A DNA stretch of 64,000 nt from Micromonospora endophytica (GCF_003236305.1 NZ_POTX01000003.1:22975-86974), one strand, 5' to 3'; positions 17,640 through 27,547 are shown, counted from the first letter of the stretch. The notes: a model not told the origin generated them from the letters alone. Translations and numbers: made by a program.

Positions 17640-17800
17640 TTCCACAAGCAGCACCGGGGACCTGAGGCGATCGCGACCTGGCATCGCAGGCGGTGGCCGT
17701 CGGTAAGAGGTTAGCCGCGGCCCGCCGCGCCTGGATCTGCTTCCAGGACGAGGCCGGCCAAGCGGGTTGGTGGCTGACGCCACCAACCCGCAGCGCAGAG
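17640..17800 (+). pseudogene. remnant of an IS630-family transposase
   Basis: One frame reads GKRLAAARRAWICFQDEAGQ followed by LTPPTRS, matching the first-aspartate block of IS630/Tc1-type transposases (…W-x-x-FxDEAGxxLxPPxxRTW). The preceding segment is frameshifted. No ends or other domains remain. Confidence 0.55.
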
Positions 17801-17804
17801 GGCA

Positions 17805-18701
17805 TCACCAAGAGGAGAGGGTTCGTCGGGCCCAGGTGCGGAAATCGGTGGTGGGCAGGCCCAGTGCCTGGGGGATCTCTGGACGCGCGGGACTGCCGTT
17901 CTCGTTGATCTGCTCAATGAAGCTGATCATGAATGGTGGCAGGCCGTGTTCGACTGCTTGCTGCGGAGTGCGGATCGGTGCGGTGATCGTCCTACCGGTG
18001 ACCTCGCTGAGGATCGTGGCGACTTCGGTCATCGTGCGCAGGTCGCCGGCGAGTTCCAGGTCCATGCCGTCGAATTTGTCCGGGTTGGTGAAGGCGGTCG
18101 CTGCGGCCTCGCCGATGTCGTCGACCGCGATCCAGGCGATCCGGGTGTCCGCTGCGAAGCCGGTGACGATGGTGCCGCTCGACCAGTCGCCGAACATGTA
18201 GGAGTGGCCGAGCAGGTTCTCCATGAAGGTCGCGGGCTTGAGTATGGTCCAGTGCGGGAAGCCGGCGGCGCGGACCAGTTCGTCGACGCCTGCCTTGCTC
18301 TCCCAGTAGTGCCGGTCCCAGCGGCCCTCGGCCCAGCCGGGCTGGTTGCGGTGGAAGTCGCCGGCACCGGCGACGCTGCTGTGCACCAGGTGTGACACCC
18401 CGGCATCGCGTGCAGCCTCAATGACGTGGTGGCCTCGGCGTAGCTCGGCATCGCCCTGCGGGTCGGTGGCATCGGAGAACGCAATGGAGAAGACGCCGTC
18501 CGTTCCCTCGGCTGCGGCGCGCAGTGCGTCGAGGTCGTCCAGGTCGCCTTGGACCAGTTCGGCTCCCCGTTCCCGGAGGGCCAGTGCGGCGTCGGTGCCG
18601 GTGTCGCGGACCAGGGCGCGTACCGCGACACCGCGGTTGAGCAGTGCCCGGGCGGTGGCCCCGCCTTGATTGCCGGTCGCGCCGAGAACAAGGACGGTCA
18701 T
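17805..18701 (-). CDS. NmrA-family NAD(P)-binding protein
   Basis: A 298-residue Rossmann protein with GATGNQGG at residues 7-14, LVHSSVAGAG, and WTILKPATFMENLL, typical of NmrA/HSCARG-like proteins. These either sense NADP or act as reductases. The start is ATG 18701 after AGGAGGAG. It is divergent from a TetR gene 86 nt away across a tandem palindromic operator, which strongly suggests control by that regulator. Confidence 0.85.
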   Translation of the reverse strand: MTVLVLGATGNQGGATARALLNRGVAVRALVRDTGTDAALALRERGAELVQGDLDDLDALRAAAEGTDGVFSIAFSDATDPQGDAELRRGHHVIEAARDAGVSHLVHSSVAGAGDFHRNQPGWAEGRWDRHYWESKAGVDELVRAAGFPHWTILKPATFMENLLGHSYMFGDWSSGTIVTGFAADTRIAWIAVDDIGEAAATAFTNPDKFDGMDLELAGDLRTMTEVATILSEVTGRTITAPIRTPQQAVEHGLPPFMISFIEQINENGSPARPEIPQALGLPTTDFRTWARRTLSSW

Positions 18702-18719
18702 GGCTCCTCCTCGACTATG

Positions 18720-18768
18720 TGGGGTGGTGCCCCGCTTTCCGTCGACTACGATATGGGGTGGCACCCCA
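18720..18768. promoter_or_regulatory. tandem TetR-type operators between divergent NmrA and TetR genes
   Basis: A perfect palindrome TGGGGTG-G-CACCCCA sits at 18754-18768, and a near-copy TGGGGTGGTGCCCCG at 18720-18734, 34 bp apart. A TACGAT box at 18748-18753 provides a plausible -10 for the TetR gene, overlapped by the palindrome. One site covers each promoter start. Confidence 0.75.
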
Positions 18769-18787
18769 CTTTTCCAAATGGCAGGCG

Positions 18788-19330
18788 ATGAGAGCTGACG
18801 CACAGCGCAACCGCGCCCGGATAGTCAAGGCAGCCAGCGAGGCGGTTGCCCGAGACGGCGCGTACGCGTCGCTGGAAGAGATCGCCCGGGCCGCTGGCGT
18901 GGGGTCGGCGACCCTGCATCGGCACTTCCCGTCCCGATGGGCCCTACTGGAGGCTGTCTTTCACGATCGGGTCGAAGCGCTGTGTGCCCGCGCTGGAGAA
19001 TTGTTGGCCGAGCCAAACGCCCATCGGGCACTGACGACCTGGTTGTGCGAGCTGGCGGCGTACTGTACGACGACCCGCGGCTTGGTCACCGCGCTGCTCA
19101 GGGCACCGCAGGAGAGCGAGTCCTGCTCCGCGATGCTCGTGGCGGCAGGCGAACCGCTTCGGTGTCGGGCCGCCGAGGAGGGACTCGTCCGCTCGGACGT
19201 CGCGATGGTCGACCTGGTGACTCTTGTCAAAGCGATCGCACTGGCTGCGGAGTCGTCAAGTGCGCCCGAGGCGGAACGGCTGGTTCGTCTCGCTCTGCAG
19301 GGAATCAACCCGCCTCGACGGTGCCTCTGA
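18788..19330 (+). CDS. TetR/AcrR-family regulator
   Basis: A 180-residue protein. The N-terminal HTH is clear (RNRARIVKAASEAVARDG, LEEIARAAGVGSATLHRHF), followed by a helical ligand-binding domain. The start is ATG 18788 just after the operator region, with GGCAGGCG upstream. It is the likely autoregulated repressor of itself and the NmrA gene. It ends 36 nt before the convergent LAL gene. Confidence 0.85.
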   Translation: MRADAQRNRARIVKAASEAVARDGAYASLEEIARAAGVGSATLHRHFPSRWALLEAVFHDRVEALCARAGELLAEPNAHRALTTWLCELAAYCTTTRGLVTALLRAPQESESCSAMLVAAGEPLRCRAAEEGLVRSDVAMVDLVTLVKAIALAAESSSAPEAERLVRLALQGINPPRRCL

Positions 19331-19366
19331 ACCCCCGAAGACCGTGCTGGCGTGTTGTCGGCCGGG

Positions 19367-22183
19367 TCAGGGCAGCCGCGCCTCTTTGAGTTGCCTGCGG
19401 GAGGTGATGCCGAGTTTGCCGAAGATGTTGCGTAGGTGGGCTTCGATGGTGCGGGGGCTGAGGAACAGTTGTGTGCCGACCTCCCGGGAGGTCGCCCCGT
19501 TGGCTACCAGCCGGGCGATGTGGAGCTCGTGGGCGGTGAGGGCGTCGGCAGGTTGGGCGGTCCGCTTGCGGGGGTGCTCGCCGGTGGCGCGCAGTTCGCG
19601 GGCGGCCCGCTCGGCGAACGCGTCCGCGCCCATGTCCGACAACAGCTCGTAGGCGGTGCGGAGTTGTTCGCGCGCGTCGCGGCGGCGACCCTCGCGGCGC
19701 AGCCACTCGCCGTAGACGAGGTGGGCACGGGCCAGGTGGGTGGCCACCCGGCACTGCCCGAGCCGCTCGATTGCCTCGCGGTACTGCTCTTCGGCAGCCG
19801 GCCCGGTGCTGATCAGCGCTCGCGAGCGAGCTTTCAACCCGAGCGCCCACGGGGTGCCGCTGGCGCGGGCTCGGGATTCGAGTAGCTCCATCGCCGTGGC
19901 GGCGCGTTCGGGCTGGCCTGAGCGGACGGCCGCCTCGATCAGCTCAGGCAGGGCAATACTGCTGAAGGTCAACTCGTCATACTCGACCGGCGGTGTCGCG
20001 GCGGCAAGCGCGTCGTCGTAGTTGCCCAGACCGTTGTGCAGCACTGCCAGAGAGATCTGGGCCAGGCCGATCGTTGCGCCCTCACCCCGCCCCCTCGCCT
20101 CCCTGACCATGGCCTCGTACAGCTCCGAGGTTTCGGGCCGGCGGCCGCGCCAGGAGGCCAGGGTGAGTCTGGCGTTGGGCAGCGGCGGGGCCCCCGTCGC
20201 CTGCGTGATCGCCTGTTCCTCCGCAACCAGCTCGGTGGCGCGGGCCGTCTCGCCGGTTAGCACAAGCACGGAGGTGAGGGCGTTGAGCGCGGCCGGAAGC
20301 GTGGCCAGCGCGCCCGTTTCGCGGGCGAGCCTGACACCTCGGCTGGCCAGGACGTAGATCGCCTCGTCGTCCCAGAGCATTGCCGCGATGTGGCAGGCCA
20401 ACCAGAGCCAGCTGCGGTTGTCGTCATCGGCGGGGGAGTCGTGGTTGCACAACGACTCCAGGGCCTGCTGCAGGGTAGGAACACTCGCCTCGAAACCCTG
20501 TGTGAACCTGATGGCCAGTCCGTCCAACAGGAGATCGATTGGCCGGGGCGGTGTCGGCGGTGCGGGCGCGGCTCGGGCGGCCTCGGCCGCTTCCTGCAAC
20601 CATCGCCCATGGCCGAGGCGGCCGGCGTGGAAGGATGCCTGCAGCGCGTGTAGGTAGGTCTCGCGGGCCAGGGGCGGGTCCAGCGGGGTAAGTTTCTTGG
20701 CGGCGTCGAGCAGCATTTTTGGCGCATCGCTGCCCCGCGTGGTGTGGAACGTGATCCGGGCGCGCAGCAACTCCAGGTGGGCGCGTTGCAGGGCGTCGAG
20801 CGGTCCGGCCGCCGCCTCCGCCAGTAGCGTCAGGCTGTCGTCGGGCGCGCCTGCCTCGTGCTTGGCGTGTGCGGCTTTGAGTGCCCGGCTCGCGCGGACG
20901 GTGGGCTGAGGAGTCAGTTCGGCGGCCTGCTGGAGGAACGCGGCTGCGGCGGCCAGTCCGCCGCGGGCGCGGGCCCGGTCGGCTGATTGCTCAAGTTCGG
21001 CAGCAGCGTCCTCGTCGGTGCCCAAGACCGATTGTGCGCGGTGCCAGGCGCGCCGGTCCGGGTCGGTCTGTGGGTCGGTGGCGGCGGCCAGCGCGCCGTG
21101 GACGCGGCGCCGGTCGGGTGGTGTGGCGGTTCGGTAGACGGCTGAGCGGACGAGGGGGTGGCGGAATCTCACGCGGGTGTCGGTCGTCAGCAGGCTCGCT
21201 GTCTCGGCTGCGTCGGCTGCGTGGGGGTCGATGCCGAGTTGGGCGGTGGCGTGCCACAGCAGGGCCACGTCGCCGGTTGGCTCGGCGGCGGCGACCAGCA
21301 GGAGTAGTTGGGTGTCGGGGGGCAGGTTGCTGGAGCGGCGCCGGAATTCGTCCTCGATGCGGTGTGGGACGCTGAGGGTGTCGGGCAGTTCGAACCCGCC
21401 GGCCAGGTGCGTCGGCGGCGCGCTGCGGGGCAGTTCCAGCAGCGCCAGCGGGTTGCCGCGTGCTTCGGCGATGATCCGGTCGCGTACTCCGACGTCGAGC
21501 GGTGCGCGGACGGCTGAGGCCAGCAACTCCCGTGCATCGCTCTCGCCGAGCCCGTCCAGGCGTAGCTCAGGCAGCCCGGCGAACGGGCGAACGTCGCTCG
21601 CGTCGGCGTCGCGCAGCGCGAACATCAGCGCCATCCGCTCGGCCGCCACCCGGCGTGCCACGAACGCCAGGACTTGCGCGGAGGCCTCGTCCAGCCATTG
21701 GGCGTCGTCGACGAGGCACAACAGCGGCCCGTTCTCGGCGACCTCGGCCAGCAGGTTGAGGGTGGCCAGCCCGACCAGGAACCGGTCCGGTGCCGCCCCG
21801 CCGCGTAAGCCGAATGCCACGAGCAGGGCAGCCTGCTGTGGCTCGGGCAGCGCATCCGCGTGGGCCAGCAGCGGCGCGCACAGCTGGTGCAAGCCGGCGA
21901 ACGCGAACTGCCTTTCAGGCTTCACCCCGACCGAGTTCTCCACCCGGAACCCCGATGCAGCCGCGACGTCACGGGTGTGATCGAGGATCGCGGTCTTCCC
22001 GATGCCCGCTTCCCCCCGCATCACGACAGCCCCACTGCGTCCGGCCTGTGCCTGGGCGAGTAGGTGTTCGATGGCGGCGCGCTCTGCGCGCCGGCCCAGG
22101 AGGCCGGTCACTTCGCTCCCACCCGAGGTTGGAAGAGCTCCGACAGGATCGGAGTAGGTAGTTGTCACCGATGGGAATCGCAA
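19367..22183 (-). CDS. LuxR-family LAL regulator (ATPase plus C-terminal HTH), copy 1
   Basis: A 938-residue large ATP-binding LuxR regulator. Walker A GEAGIGKT is at 57-64, LLCLVDDAQWLDEAS is the Walker B region, a long TPR-like middle follows, and a LuxR HTH closes the protein (LTAHELHIARLVANGATSRE, SPRTIEAHLRNIFGKLGI). The start is uncertain: TTG 22183 or GTG 22168. Long blocks are virtually identical in DNA to the LAL at 30656-33424, indicating recent duplication or gene conversion. A 39-bp repeated element lies about 64 nt upstream. Confidence 0.9.
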   Translation of the reverse strand: MRFPSVTTTYSDPVGALPTSGGSEVTGLLGRRAERAAIEHLLAQAQAGRSGAVVMRGEAGIGKTAILDHTRDVAAASGFRVENSVGVKPERQFAFAGLHQLCAPLLAHADALPEPQQAALLVAFGLRGGAAPDRFLVGLATLNLLAEVAENGPLLCLVDDAQWLDEASAQVLAFVARRVAAERMALMFALRDADASDVRPFAGLPELRLDGLGESDARELLASAVRAPLDVGVRDRIIAEARGNPLALLELPRSAPPTHLAGGFELPDTLSVPHRIEDEFRRRSSNLPPDTQLLLLVAAAEPTGDVALLWHATAQLGIDPHAADAAETASLLTTDTRVRFRHPLVRSAVYRTATPPDRRRVHGALAAATDPQTDPDRRAWHRAQSVLGTDEDAAAELEQSADRARARGGLAAAAAFLQQAAELTPQPTVRASRALKAAHAKHEAGAPDDSLTLLAEAAAGPLDALQRAHLELLRARITFHTTRGSDAPKMLLDAAKKLTPLDPPLARETYLHALQASFHAGRLGHGRWLQEAAEAARAAPAPPTPPRPIDLLLDGLAIRFTQGFEASVPTLQQALESLCNHDSPADDDNRSWLWLACHIAAMLWDDEAIYVLASRGVRLARETGALATLPAALNALTSVLVLTGETARATELVAEEQAITQATGAPPLPNARLTLASWRGRRPETSELYEAMVREARGRGEGATIGLAQISLAVLHNGLGNYDDALAAATPPVEYDELTFSSIALPELIEAAVRSGQPERAATAMELLESRARASGTPWALGLKARSRALISTGPAAEEQYREAIERLGQCRVATHLARAHLVYGEWLRREGRRRDAREQLRTAYELLSDMGADAFAERAARELRATGEHPRKRTAQPADALTAHELHIARLVANGATSREVGTQLFLSPRTIEAHLRNIFGKLGITSRRQLKEARLP

Positions 22184-22246
22184 TCCTTCCTGATCTCGGC
22201 CGCTACGGCAACAGCGACCAGCTCGTTTGCGGCGCAGTGCGCTGAG

Positions 22247-22285
22247 GTGAGAGCTAAGGCGTTTATACCGACGCGAAGGTGCCGC
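22247..22285 (-). repeat. 39-bp upstream element, copy A
   Basis: This sequence matches 36645-36683 at 34 of 39 positions, and a diverged version occurs at 34088-34127. The core is ACCGACGCGAAGGTGCCG. Copy A precedes LAL copy 1 and the diverged version precedes the LAL pseudogene, suggesting a promoter or operator element of this LAL family. Confidence 0.5.
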
Positions 22286-22377
22286 CCATGACGGAAGTCT
22301 TGAGCCGAGACGAAAGGATTCGCGATGTCCGTTGCGGTAGTGCCAGCAGACGACCGTCAGCAGTCGAGGTGCGGGGC

Positions 22378-23943
22378 ATGAAGTTGCGTCGAAGCGTGGC
22401 CGTCATCGTCGTCACCGGGATTGCCGCGTCGCTGGCGGCGGCACCGGCGCAGGCCCGTGGTCCGGCAGCGCGGGTGGAGTGGGGCGTGTGTCCCGGGGAG
22501 GTCGCGGCTGTCTCACCCCTGTTGCAGTGCGCGACGGTGCCGGTGCCGTTGGACTACCGCGATCCCGACGGTGCCAAGATCGACATTCTGGTGTCGCGCA
22601 TCGCCAGTGCGAAGCCGGCGCAGCGTCGTGGCATTCTCCTGACCAATCCAGGAGGGCCGGGTGCCTCGGGACTGACGATGCCGGCGGACCTGGTCGGGTT
22701 GGGTTTGCCGAGCAGCGTGTCGGACAGCTACGACCTGATCGGCCTGGATCCCCGCGGGGTCGGGCATTCGGCCCCGGTGAGCTGCGGCTTCACCGGCGAG
22801 CTGGACTATTTCAGCAACGTTCCGCCGTACGCGGTCGACGACGCGGCGGTCATCGAGCGGGCGAGGACCGTGCAGGCGGCGGCTGAATGGTGTGCGGCCA
22901 ACGACACCGAGGGGCGACTGCGGCATATCACGACTGCGAACACGGCCCGTGACCTGGACACGATTCGGGCCGCGCTCGGCGAGGCGAAGGCCAGCTTCGT
23001 CGGTTGGTCGTACGGGACGGCGTTGGGTGCCGCGTACGTGTCGATGTTCCCGGATACCACCGATCGGGTCGTGCTCGACAGCAACCTCGGCGACACCCAC
23101 CTCGACTATGCCGCGCAGCGCCGGTACGCCCTGGGTGTGGAGCAGACGTTCCCGGATTTCGCGGCGTGGGCGGCGGCCCGGCATGGCGCCTACGGCCTGG
23201 GCCGTACCCCGGCACAGGTACGCAAGACCTACTTCCGGCTCGCCGAACGGCTGGACGAGGTGCCGGTGGGTGTCGTCACCGGGGCGGTTTTCCGGTTCAC
23301 CACCTTCGCGTCGCTCTACGGGAAGGTCAACTATCCGGCGCTGGCACGGTACTTCCAGGAGCTGCTGCACGCCGATGACGCGGCGGTGAGCGGGCCGGGC
23401 GATCCGGTCGAGACGCCGCCGGAGGTGCTGCCCTGGGACAACTTCTTGTCGGCGTTCCTCGCCGTGACCTGCAACGACGTCAACTGGCCCGAGGACGTCA
23501 ACACCTACCGGAGCGCGGTCGCCACCGACCGCAAGCGATACCCGATGTACGGCGCGGCCAGCGCGAACATCACCCCCTGCGCGTACTGGGCGTACGAGCC
23601 GTCCGAGCCGCCGGTGCGGATCAACGACAAGGGGCCGCGCAACGTGCTGCTCGTGCAGAACCTGCGCGACCCGGGCACGCCGCACCGAGGTGGCGAGCTG
23701 CTTCGGGAGAAGTTCGCCAAGCGCTCCCGGCTGGTCAGCGTCGACGGCAGCGGCCACGGCGTCTACGTGTACGGCGACAACGCGTGCGCGCTGAACGTGA
23801 CCACGGCGTACCTGGTCGACGGCACGATGCCGAAAGACACCCGCTGCGGCCCCGCGACCCGCAGGCTCGACGATGCCGCCGCCCAGCAGCGCGCCGACAC
23901 CCTCGACCAACTGCACCGCCGGAACGCTCCACGTCTCCACTAG
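22378..23943 (+). CDS. secreted S33-family alpha/beta-hydrolase (tripeptidyl aminopeptidase-like)
   Basis: A 521-residue exported hydrolase. An N-terminal signal peptide ends near APAQA (residue 26). The oxyanion/HG-equivalent TNPGGPGASG is followed by the nucleophile Ser211 in GWSYG. The aspartate is probably in LRDPGTPHRGG and the histidine in GSGHGVY. This is the actinomycete secreted tripeptidyl aminopeptidase layout with a C-terminal TAP-like domain. The start is ATG 22378 at the signal peptide; more upstream starts lack such a sequence. It is divergent from LAL copy 1. Confidence 0.85.
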   Translation: MKLRRSVAVIVVTGIAASLAAAPAQARGPAARVEWGVCPGEVAAVSPLLQCATVPVPLDYRDPDGAKIDILVSRIASAKPAQRRGILLTNPGGPGASGLTMPADLVGLGLPSSVSDSYDLIGLDPRGVGHSAPVSCGFTGELDYFSNVPPYAVDDAAVIERARTVQAAAEWCAANDTEGRLRHITTANTARDLDTIRAALGEAKASFVGWSYGTALGAAYVSMFPDTTDRVVLDSNLGDTHLDYAAQRRYALGVEQTFPDFAAWAAARHGAYGLGRTPAQVRKTYFRLAERLDEVPVGVVTGAVFRFTTFASLYGKVNYPALARYFQELLHADDAAVSGPGDPVETPPEVLPWDNFLSAFLAVTCNDVNWPEDVNTYRSAVATDRKRYPMYGAASANITPCAYWAYEPSEPPVRINDKGPRNVLLVQNLRDPGTPHRGGELLREKFAKRSRLVSVDGSGHGVYVYGDNACALNVTTAYLVDGTMPKDTRCGPATRRLDDAAAQQRADTLDQLHRRNAPRLH

Positions 23944-23982
23944 ATGTCGGAGTTGGCCGAGACAGTTAAGGAGTTGCCCACG

Positions 23983-25053
23983 ATGGATGCATCGCGGATC
24001 GAGTTCGGTATCGACAGTTTCGGAGACCGTCCCCGGGATGACCGGGGGGAGATCGTGTCGCACGCGCAGGCGATCCGCGCGGCAGTGGCCGAGGCTGTGC
24101 TGGCCGACCAGGTCGGCATCGACGTGGTCGCATTGGGCGAGCACCACCGGCCGGAGTACGCGATCTCCAGTCCGGAGACGGTGCTCGCCGGCATCGCGAC
24201 CGTCACGAAGCGCATCCGGCTCGCGTCGGGAGTGACGGTGCTGTCCTCGGATGATCCGGTGCGGGTGTTCCAGCGCTTCGCCACTGTCGATGCGCTCTCC
24301 AACGGTCGTGCCGAGGTGATCCTCGGGCGAGGATCGTTCACCGAGTCGTTCCCGTTGTTCGGGTACGACCTGAAGGACTACGAGGTGCTGTTCGAGGAGA
24401 AGATCGATCTGTTCCACCGACTCCTGGACGAGAAACCGGTGACCTGGGAGGGCACCACGCGCGCCGCCCTACGGGACGCGGACGTCTACCCGAAGACGGA
24501 CTCGGGACGTCTGAACACCTGGGTGGGAGTGGGTGGCACGCCGCAGTCGGTGCTTCGCGCCGCGCGCTACGGGTTCCGGCTCATGCTCGCCATCATCGGT
24601 GGCGCACCTGATCGCTTCGCTCCGTACGTGGATCTGTACCGGCGGGCGCACCAGCAGCTCGGCACGACCGCTGCGCCGGTTGGGGTGCACTCGCCCGGCT
24701 TCGTCGCCCCGACCGACGAACAGGCCAGGGAATTGTTCTACCCCGGCTACCGGGAGATCCGCGATCGGATTGGCGCGTTGCGCGGTTGGCCGCCGCTCCA
24801 GCAGCGGGAGTTCGATGCCGACGTGGCGCACGGCTCGCTCTACGTCGGCTCGGTCGAGACCGTCGCGGCGAGGATCGCCCGCGCGATCCAGGTGCTGGAT
24901 GTGGGCCGTTTCGACATGATCTACTCCGCCGCCGGGACGGTCTCCGCCGCCGCGCGGATGCGGTCGGTCGAGCTGTACGGCACGAAGGTCATCCCGCGGG
25001 TACGCGAGCTGCTGGCCGAGCAGTCCGCGGACCCCGCGCGGGTGACCCGGTGA
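23983..25053 (+). CDS. LLM-class flavin/F420-dependent oxidoreductase
   Basis: A 356-residue luciferase-like TIM-barrel protein: [24 protein letters not shown] segment, [16 protein letters not shown] and [12 protein letters not shown]. Such enzymes use FMN or F420. The start is ATG 23983 behind AAGGAG, rather than the ATG that abuts the previous stop. Its stop overlaps the GTG of a putative NADPH:F420 reductase, so an F420-based redox pair is likely. The substrate is unknown. Confidence 0.8.
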   Translation: MDASRIEFGIDSFGDRPRDDRGEIVSHAQAIRAAVAEAVLADQVGIDVVALGEHHRPEYAISSPETVLAGIATVTKRIRLASGVTVLSSDDPVRVFQRFATVDALSNGRAEVILGRGSFTESFPLFGYDLKDYEVLFEEKIDLFHRLLDEKPVTWEGTTRAALRDADVYPKTDSGRLNTWVGVGGTPQSVLRAARYGFRLMLAIIGGAPDRFAPYVDLYRRAHQQLGTTAAPVGVHSPGFVAPTDEQARELFYPGYREIRDRIGALRGWPPLQQREFDADVAHGSLYVGSVETVAARIARAIQVLDVGRFDMIYSAAGTVSAAARMRSVELYGTKVIPRVRELLAEQSADPARVTR

Positions 25054-25787
25054 TCTCGCAGGTCACCACCATCGGCATCCTGGGCGCCGGGAAGGTTGGC
25101 ACGGTCCTGGCCCGCCTGGCTGTCGCCGCAGGCTATCGCGTCCTGATCTCCGGCTCCGGAGATCCTGCCAGGATCGCGTTGACCATCGAGGTGCTGACCC
25201 CCGGTGCCACCGCCGGGTGGCCGACCGAGGTCGCGGCAACCGCGGACGTGGTGATCCTCGCGCTCCCACTCAGCAAGCACCGCAACCTCCCGGCAGACGA
25301 GCTGCGGGGCAGACTCGTCGTGGATGCGATGAACCACTGGTGGGAGATCGACGGTCCCCGTGACACGATCGTCGAGCCCGGCGTGTCTTCGAGCGATGCC
25401 GTGCAGCGGTTCCTGCCGGGCGCTCGTGTCGTCAAAAGCCTGAACCACATGGGCTATCACGACCTCGAGGACGAGGCTCGTCCCGCAGGGCAGGCCGGGC
25501 GTAAGGCGATCGCGGTCGCTGGCGACTCTGCCGAGGACGTCGGTGTGGTGTCACAACTCATCAACGCGTTCGGATTCGACGCCGTGGCGATCGGCTCCCT
25601 CGCGGCCGGCACCCGCCTCGAGCCCGGGACTGCTGCATTCGGCGCGAATGTCGAGGCCGCCGAGCTGCGAACCCTCACCGCAGTCGGCCGGGCCGCTGGT
25701 ACGCGAGGCCCCGCTGACAGCCTCCGCGAGAACCTGAGGAGGGGGCCGTTGTCGATGGCTGTATCCGGCAGCGCTCGGTGCTCGTGA
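25050..25787 (+). CDS. NADPH-dependent F420 reductase-like protein
   Basis: A 245-residue Rossmann protein. It has [10 protein letters not shown] (9-18), a following S-G-S in LISGSGDP (NADP-type), [11 protein letters not shown] and [13 protein letters not shown], all typical of the F420:NADP oxidoreductase family. It would regenerate F420H2 for the overlapping LLM enzyme. The GTG start at 25050 overlaps the upstream TGA. The C terminus is longer than the minimal family. Confidence 0.75.
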   Translation: MISQVTTIGILGAGKVGTVLARLAVAAGYRVLISGSGDPARIALTIEVLTPGATAGWPTEVAATADVVILALPLSKHRNLPADELRGRLVVDAMNHWWEIDGPRDTIVEPGVSSSDAVQRFLPGARVVKSLNHMGYHDLEDEARPAGQAGRKAIAVAGDSAEDVGVVSQLINAFGFDAVAIGSLAAGTRLEPGTAAFGANVEAAELRTLTAVGRAAGTRGPADSLRENLRRGPLSMAVSGSARCS

Positions 25788-25831
25788 CCGGTCATCGATG
25801 TCACTGATCACTTACCACCAGGAAGGACCCC

Positions 25832-26557
25832 ATGACCGCGATGGTGATCGAGAAGCCCGACTTCGCCGGGTTGCGCGCGATGTACATCAACTGCACCCTC
25901 AACCGTTCCCCCGGCCGTAGCCACACTCAGGGGGTGGTCGACCGCAGTGTGGCGATCATGGAGGCGAACGGGGTCAGTGTGGACCAGATTCGCGCCGTCG
26001 ATCACGACATCGCCACCGGTGTCCGGCCCGATATGACCGAGCACGGGTGGGACAGCGACGAGTGGCCTGCGTTGCTGACCCGGGTGTTGGCGGCCGACAT
26101 TCTGGTCATCGCGGGGCCGATCTGGCTGGGTGACAACAGTTCGGTGACCCGTCGGGTGATCGAGCGGCTCTACGGCTACTCGGGCGTGCTCAACGAGCAG
26201 GGCCAGTACGCCTACTACGGGCGGGTCGGTGGCTGTCTGCTCACCGGCAACGAGGACGGCCTGAAGCACTGTGCGATGAGCATCCTTTACAGCTTGCAGC
26301 ACATCGGCTTCACCGTACCGCCGCAGGCCGACGCGGGCTGGCTCGGTGAGGTCGGCCCCGGGCCGTCCTACCTCGACGAGGGTTCCGGCGGGCCGGAGAA
26401 CGACTTCACCAACCGCAACACCGCGTTCATGACCTACAACCTGCTCCACCTCGCGTCGATGATCCGTCGTGCCGGAGGGTTCCCGGCCTACGGCAACCAG
26501 CGCACTGCCTGGGACGCCGGAGCCCATCCGTACGCCGCCAACCCCGAATACCGCTGA
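25832..26557 (+). CDS. flavodoxin-fold NADPH-dependent FMN reductase
   Basis: A 241-residue protein whose MYINCTLNRSPGRSHTQ carries the phosphate-binding S-x-x-S-x-T-type loop. ADILVIAGPIWLGDNSS is the FMN-contacting loop of NADPH:FMN reductases. It has AGGAAGG upstream of ATG 25832. It may supply reduced flavin or act as a quinone or nitro reductase. It follows the F420 pair by 44 nt and is probably in the same operon. Confidence 0.8.
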   Translation: MTAMVIEKPDFAGLRAMYINCTLNRSPGRSHTQGVVDRSVAIMEANGVSVDQIRAVDHDIATGVRPDMTEHGWDSDEWPALLTRVLAADILVIAGPIWLGDNSSVTRRVIERLYGYSGVLNEQGQYAYYGRVGGCLLTGNEDGLKHCAMSILYSLQHIGFTVPPQADAGWLGEVGPGPSYLDEGSGGPENDFTNRNTAFMTYNLLHLASMIRRAGGFPAYGNQRTAWDAGAHPYAANPEYR

Positions 26558-26605
26558 CCCGACGACCGTCACCTCTCGGTGACAGCGCCAAGGATGTGAG
26601 TAGCG

Positions 26606-27547
26606 ATGACAAGCCCGGCAACGACGAGCTGGCCGAGCCTGCGGGTCTCGGACTGGACCGACACCCGCGACACCCTGCACATGTGGACCCAGATCGTGGG
26701 CAAGATCCGCATGGCCCATGCCCCGCTGCTCAACCACTGGTGGCAGGTGACCCTGTACGTGAGCCCGCGCGGGTTGACCACGTCCGCGATCCCGTACGGC
26801 ACGGGAGCCTTCGAGATCGAGTTCGACTTCATCGGTCACCGGCTCGACGTTCGCAGCAGCAGCGGCGACACGCGGAGCCTTCCGTTGCGGCCGATGCCGG
26901 TCGCCGAGTTCTACTCGCGGGTCATGGCCATGCTCGACGAACTCGGGATCGAGGCGCCGATCCGGCCGCATCCCAATGAGGTCGATCCGGCGATCCCGTT
27001 CGCCGAGGACCACCACCACGCCTCCTACGACGGTGAGGCCGCCGGCCTGTTCTGGCGACAGTTGTTGCAGGCGAACCGGGTGGTCGGCGAGTTCCGGTCA
27101 CACTTCGTGGGCAAGGTCAGCCCGGTGCACTTCTTCTGGGGCGGGATGGATCTGGCCTGCACCCGCTTCTCCGGCCGGTCGGCCCCACCCCATCCCGGCG
27201 GAGTGCCCAACTGCGGGGACTGGGTCATGGTCGAGGGCTACTCCCGGGAGCTGTCCAGCTGCGGGTTCTGGCCCGGCGGCGGTGCGGAAGGCGCCTTCTA
27301 CTCCTACGCCTACCCCGCACCGGACGGGTTCGCCGAGCAGCAGATCGGCCCCGACGGCGCGTACTTCAGCACCGAGTTCCAACAGTTCCTGCTGCCCTAC
27401 GAGGTTGCCCGCGCCGCACCGGACCCCGACCGCGCGGTCGCCGAGTTCCTTCGCACCACCTACGAGGCCGCCGCGGACCTCGGGAACTGGGACCGCCCCG
27501 CCTTGGAGGACAACCCGTTCCGCTGGCACCACACCCCGGCGGTCTAG
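26606..27547 (+). CDS. DUF5996 family protein
   Basis: A 313-residue protein resembling DUF5996: WTDTRDTLHMWTQIVGKIR, HWWQVTLYVSPRGLTTS, FDFIGHRLDVRSS and a histidine/tryptophan-rich PVHFFWGGMDLA. No membrane segments or signal are seen. The function is unknown; the family is a single conserved domain of about 300 aa. It lies 48 nt after the FMN reductase gene. Confidence 0.75.
   Translation: MTSPATTSWPSLRVSDWTDTRDTLHMWTQIVGKIRMAHAPLLNHWWQVTLYVSPRGLTTSAIPYGTGAFEIEFDFIGHRLDVRSSSGDTRSLPLRPMPVAEFYSRVMAMLDELGIEAPIRPHPNEVDPAIPFAEDHHHASYDGEAAGLFWRQLLQANRVVGEFRSHFVGKVSPVHFFWGGMDLACTRFSGRSAPPHPGGVPNCGDWVMVEGYSRELSSCGFWPGGGAEGAFYSYAYPAPDGFAEQQIGPDGAYFSTEFQQFLLPYEVARAAPDPDRAVAEFLRTTYEAAADLGNWDRPALEDNPFRWHHTPAV

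Noticed and set aside
22513..24417. 634-codon minus-strand open frame
   Set aside because: It is antisense to the S33 hydrolase and LLM oxidoreductase genes, both with clear motifs. The antisense translation is His/Arg/Val-rich and domain-free.
25808..27019. 403-codon minus-strand open frame
   Set aside because: It is antisense to the FMN reductase and DUF5996 genes; no recognisable domain.
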